9,927 nt of DNA from QHWK01 sp035315685 (GTDB lineage: Bacteria; Acidobacteriota; Vicinamibacteria; Vicinamibacterales; CAVVIG01). Under the pieces are notes generated by a model. That model was not told the DNA's origin, did no database searches, and was given only the letters and a program-made list of their open reading frames with translations. A program made the translations under genes and the position numbers. The stretch spans positions 1 to 9,927 of the forward strand of contig DATFXR010000563.1 of the NCBI GenBank assembly GCA_035315685.1, given 5' to 3'. Shown here one piece after another: positions 7,315 through 9,927 of the stretch. Position 1 is the first letter of the stretch, and each line of letters opens with the position of its first letter.

Positions 7315-8591
7315 CAGGCGACCGGGATCGGGTCGAAGTAGCCGACGGTGCGATTCGACGGCACGAGCAGGCGCCGTGCCGCCTCGCCGACCTGGTCGGC
7401 TGTCACCGCGGCAATGCGGGACGGCGCCTCGACGAAGGTGTCCACGCTGGCAATCGTCTCGAAGTATCCGAGCTGGTGCGCGATGTTGGTGACGCTGTCG
7501 CTGTCGAACACCAGCCGCGCGCGGAGCTGCGCTTTGGCCTTGGCGAGCTCGGCAGGAGTGATGCCCTCCCGGCACACGTGATCGAGCTCTTCGAGCAGCG
7601 CTGATTCGACGGACGCGAGCGGGGTCTGCGCGGTCGCGGTCACCGACACGGTGTAGAGGAAGGGCTCTGCGGTCGGCATCAACGCGCCGTAGACGGCTGA
7701 CGCCAGCCCGCGCTCGACGAGGGCCCGATACAGCCGGGCGCTCCGCTGCGGCGCCGGCACGCGGAAACTCGACCAGAGATTCAGTCCCTTTGCGCCGGTC
7801 AGCACCGCGTCGAGCGCCAGCTGCGGATAGAAGTCGCGGTCCTCGACAGCCGGTGCGTGGTAGCCGACCTTCAGATACCCGGTGGTCCCTTCTTTCCGGA
7901 TGGTGAGCCGGCGCTCACCAGTCTGTTCGGGTTCGGCCGTGCGGATGCGCGTTGGATCCGGGCCCGGCTGAATCGCGCGGAAGTGGTGATCGGCGCGGCT
8001 GAGCGCCTCGTCCGTGTCGACGTCGCCGACGATCACGAGCGTCGCATTGTTCGGCACGTAGTAGCGACGGTAGTAGCCGTACAAATCGTCGCGGGTCATC
8101 GTCTGCAGATCCGAGAGCCAGCCGATTGTCGGATGACGGTAGGTGTGGGCCTTGAACGCGGTCGCGGTGAGCTCCTGATCGAGCAGCTGGTCGGGATCGT
8201 TTTCGCCCCCCTGCAGCTCCGAGATGATCACCGTGCGCTCGGACTCGCAGTCGTCCGGATGATACAGGCAGCGCGCCATCCGCTCCGCCTCGATGAACAG
8301 CATGCGATCGAGCGCGTCGCGCGTCGCCGTCTCGAGATATGTCGTCTGATCGATCCAGGTATACCCGTTCCAGCTGCCGCCGTACTGTTCGATCAGGCCT
8401 TTCACCTGATCCCGCGGGATGTTCTCGGTGCCTTTGAAATTCATGTGCTCGCACCAGTGCGACACACCGGTGATGCCGGGACGCTCGTCCTTCGAGCCGA
8501 CGCGATACCAGCACCAGACCGACGCGAGAGGCGCCGTATGTTCCTCCTGGATGAGCACTGTGAGGCCGTTGTCGAGAGTCGTGCGGCGCAT
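7314..8591 (-). CDS. M16-family zinc metallopeptidase, catalytic subunit, 425 aa
   Basis: The inverted zinc motif is H45-W-C-E48-H49 in GVSHWCEHMNFKGT, with the distal zinc-ligand glutamate at E125 (TVIISELQ), 76 residues after H49. YGGSWNGYTWIDQTTYLET (70-88) follows as in this M16 subgroup. The second M16 lobe covers about residues 165-425. The enzyme should cleave short unfolded peptides as a heterodimer with the inactive homologue encoded next. The N-terminus MRRTTLDNGLTVLIQEEH begins directly with the family's first strand and has no signal peptide, so a cytoplasmic location is expected. The ATG at 8591-8589 is preferred over upstream in-frame starts because these lie inside the divergent ileS gene and because a -10 box sits 6 bases upstream. 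It is the first gene of the probable four-gene minus-strand operon. Confidence 0.92.
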   Translation of the reverse strand: MRRTTLDNGLTVLIQEEHTAPLASVWCWYRVGSKDERPGITGVSHWCEHMNFKGTENIPRDQVKGLIEQYGGSWNGYTWIDQTTYLETATRDALDRMLFIEAERMARCLYHPDDCESERTVIISELQGGENDPDQLLDQELTATAFKAHTYRHPTIGWLSDLQTMTRDDLYGYYRRYYVPNNATLVIVGDVDTDEALSRADHHFRAIQPGPDPTRIRTAEPEQTGERRLTIRKEGTTGYLKVGYHAPAVEDRDFYPQLALDAVLTGAKGLNLWSSFRVPAPQRSARLYRALVERGLASAVYGALMPTAEPFLYTVSVTATAQTPLASVESALLEELDHVCREGITPAELAKAKAQLRARLVFDSDSVTNIAHQLGYFETIASVDTFVEAPSRIAAVTADQVGEAARRLLVPSNRTVGYFDPIPVA

Positions 8592-8597
8592 CCAAAC

Positions 8598-8603
8598 ATT
8601 ATA
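8598..8603 (-). promoter_or_regulatory. -10 box (TATAAT) for a probably leaderless M16 transcript
   Basis: TATAAT on the minus strand is followed by exactly 6 bases (GTTTGG) and then the ATG at 8591. Transcription from this box would begin at or next to the A of the start codon, leaving no room for a ribosome site. No good -35 hexamer is visible at 16-18 bases upstream (CAGGCA at 17). The box lies in the 28-base gap shared with ileS. Confidence 0.5.
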
Positions 8604-8608
8604 GAATC

Positions 8609-8613
8609 GGTGG
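8609..8613 (+). promoter_or_regulatory. Weak ribosome binding site (GGTGG) of ileS
   Basis: GGTGG ends 6 bases before the ATG at 8620 and resembles GGAGG with one mismatch. A possible plus-strand -10 (TAGAAT, 8602-8607, five of six consensus) overlaps the opposite-strand -10 box, but it would leave only a few bases of leader, so an alternative start of transcription further upstream inside the M16 gene is possible. Confidence 0.4.
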
Positions 8614-8619
8614 ATACCC

Positions 8620-9927
8620 ATGCCTGAGTGGAAAGACACCGTCAATTTGCCGCGCACCGACTTCCCGATGAAGGCGAACCTGCCGACGAGCGAGCCGGTG
8701 ACGCTCGCGCGCTGGCAGGCGATGGATCTGTACGGGAAGATTCGCGCGCGCCGCAAGGGTGCACCGAAGTTCGTGCTGCATGACGGTCCGCCGTACGCGA
8801 ACGGCAACATCCACATGGGCACGGCGCTGAACAAGATCCTGAAAGAGCTGGTCGTGAAATCGCGGTCGATGGCCGGCTTCGACGCGCCCTACGTCGTCGG
8901 CTACGACTGTCATGGTTTGCCGATCGAGCTGCGCGTCGATCGCGAGCTCGGGGCGAAGAAGCGCGACCTGTCGGCGGCGGAATTCTGCCGCGCGTGCCGC
9001 GCCTATGCCGAAAAGTTCGTCGGCGTGATGAGCGATCAGTTCCAGCGCCTCGGGATTCTTGCGACGTGGGCGGCGCCGTACCTGACGATGAATTTCAAGT
9101 ACCAGGCGGCGATCGCGCGCGCGCTCGGCAAGTTCGTGTCGCAGGGACTCGTCTACAAAGGCAAGAAACCGGTGCACTGGTGCATCCACTGCCGCACCGC
9201 GCTCGCTGAAGCCGAGGTCGAGTACGAGAACCACACGTCGCCGTCGATCTACGTCGAGTTCCCGCTCGCGAAAGAGAGCGCCGGTGAGCTGGCGCAGCGC
9301 TTTCCTGAGCTCGCCGGCCGCAGTGTCTCGGTGCTCATCTGGACGACGACGCCCTGGACGATTCCGTCGAACCTGGCGATCGCGTTTCATCCCGAGTTCG
9401 ACTACGCCGCTTACGACGTCGATGGGCGCGCGGTGATCGTCGCCGAGGCGCTCGCGGAGAGCGTTGCGGCAGCTGGCGGACGGACTTTCGGTCCGCCGAT
9501 CGCGCGCATGAAAGGCGAGCGGCTGGAACACATCCGCTTTCAGCATCCGCTCTACGCGCGAACCTCGCTCGGTGTGCTGGGCGCTTACGTGACGCTCGAT
9601 GCCGGCACGGGCGCCGTCCACACCGCGCCCGGTCACGGTGCCGACGACTTTCAGACCGGCACGAAATACGGGCTCGAGATCTACGCGCCGATCGGCGCCG
9701 CCGGGCATTTCTTCGACACCGTGGAGCTGTTCGGCGGGCAACGCGTGTTCGACGCGAACCCGAACGTCGTCGAGGCGCTGAAGGAACGCGGCAAGCTGTG
9801 GCATCGCGAGTCGTTCTCGCATCAGTACCCGCACTGCTGGCGGTGTCACAACCCCGTGATCTTCCTCGCGACGTCGCAGTGGTTCATCGATCTCGATACC
9901 GTCCGGCTGAAGCCGGACGCTACCGCC
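8620..9927 (+). CDS. ileS: Isoleucyl-tRNA synthetase, N-terminal 436 residues (3' end outside window)
   Basis: The enzyme charges tRNA-Ile with isoleucine in the cytoplasm. The class I signature is GPPYANGNIH65-M-G67-T68, a HxGT variant of HIGH, followed by GYDCHGLPIE (94-103). The start of the CP1 region has HWCIHCRTALAEAEVEYE (186-203). The editing domain shows IWTTTPWTIPSNLAI (240-254) and the hydrolytic motif TAPGHGADDF (335-344). HQYPHCWRCHNPVIFLATSQWFI (401-423) leads back to the catalytic core. KMSKS and the anticodon-binding domain lie beyond the right edge. All codons from the ATG at 8620 to 9927 are open. The final ten residues, TVRLKPDATA (427-436), are encoded by a copy of a dispersed palindromic repeat and fall where homologues have a variable spacer before the RPDWC...R region. 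It is divergent from the M16 operon with only 28 bases between starts, and there is no room for a T-box leader. Confidence 0.95.
   Translation, partial: MPEWKDTVNLPRTDFPMKANLPTSEPVTLARWQAMDLYGKIRARRKGAPKFVLHDGPPYANGNIHMGTALNKILKELVVKSRSMAGFDAPYVVGYDCHGLPIELRVDRELGAKKRDLSAAEFCRACRAYAEKFVGVMSDQFQRLGILATWAAPYLTMNFKYQAAIARALGKFVSQGLVYKGKKPVHWCIHCRTALAEAEVEYENHTSPSIYVEFPLAKESAGELAQRFPELAGRSVSVLIWTTTPWTIPSNLAIAFHPEFDYAAYDVDGRAVIVAEALAESVAAAGGRTFGPPIARMKGERLEHIRFQHPLYARTSLGVLGAYVTLDAGTGAVHTAPGHGADDFQTGTKYGLEIYAPIGAAGHFFDTVELFGGQRVFDANPNVVEALKERGKLWHRESFSHQYPHCWRCHNPVIFLATSQWFIDLDTVRLKPDATA
9898..9927 (+). repeat. Interspersed palindromic repeat, copy inside ileS (TVRLKPDATA)
   Basis: This segment contains the palindrome GTCCGGCT-GA-AGCCGGAC at 9901-9918. 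All 30 bases align with the reverse complement of 3862-3891 with 3 mismatches. It begins on a codon boundary immediately after the conserved TSQWFIDLD of IleS and runs to the window edge, so its right boundary is unknown. It reads through in frame without a stop. Confidence 0.7.

Noticed and set aside
5980..7341. Plus-strand open frame of 453 residues opposite the second M16 gene
   Set aside because: It is the antisense shadow of a well-supported M16 homologue, with arginine- and valine-rich content and no recognisable fold.
8592..8619. T-box or other amino-acid-responsive leader for ileS
   Set aside because: Only 28 bases separate the two divergent starts, and the sequence upstream is M16 coding sequence, so no leader structure can be supported.
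8599..9849. Minus-strand open frame of 416 residues opposite ileS
   Set aside because: The plus strand encodes unmistakable IleS motifs; long antisense frames are common at this GC content.

Overview
The window looks like a chromosomal segment of a high-GC Acidobacteriota-type bacterium, probably from the Vicinamibacteria side. This is inferred from gene content, not from a marker gene. The clues are an ADOP-type permease (Acidobacterial Duplicated Orphan Permease), a cytochrome c/PQQ dehydrogenase fusion, and an interspersed palindromic repeat reading TVRLKPD(A/T)TA that I associate from memory with such genomes. Coding density is very high. The gaps between genes hold at most about 150 bases.

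Layout. Positions 1-1307 (minus) carry the N-terminal part of a secreted quinoprotein dehydrogenase with two haem c domains in front of a PQQ beta-propeller; the gene runs off the left edge. It diverges from an 806-residue ADOP/MacB-FtsX-like permease (1371-3791, plus), with 63 bases between the starts. The permease converges on a small NTF2/SnoaL-like gene (3938-4387, minus). The convergent gap is filled by a 149-base inverted-repeat element (3784-3932) made of GGAATTY heptamers, with a GTCCGGCT-TT-AGCCGGAC palindrome inside.

From 8591 down to 4433 the minus strand carries a compact series: an active M16 peptidase with HxxEH, an M16 homologue lacking all three motif residues (start overlapping the previous stop by one base), a HAD phosphatase-like hydrolase 25 bases on, and a COG3375-like GNAT acetyltransferase 55 bases on. 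The series is probably one transcript. A good -10 box (TATAAT) lies exactly 6 bases before the first ATG, which suggests a leaderless mRNA. The NTF2-like gene follows co-directionally but has its own near-consensus sigma-70 promoter, whose -35 box contains the GNAT stop codon.

At 8620-9927 (plus), starting 28 bases from the M16 start, is the N-terminal half of ileS. Its last 30 bases in the window match 27 of 30 with the reverse complement of the repeat at 3862-3891. The same repeat family therefore seems to sit in frame inside an essential tRNA-synthetase gene. That is the most unusual observation here.

I see no CRISPR array, phage gene, transposase, tRNA or rRNA. Apart from the repeats, most of the window is ordinary chromosomal sequence.
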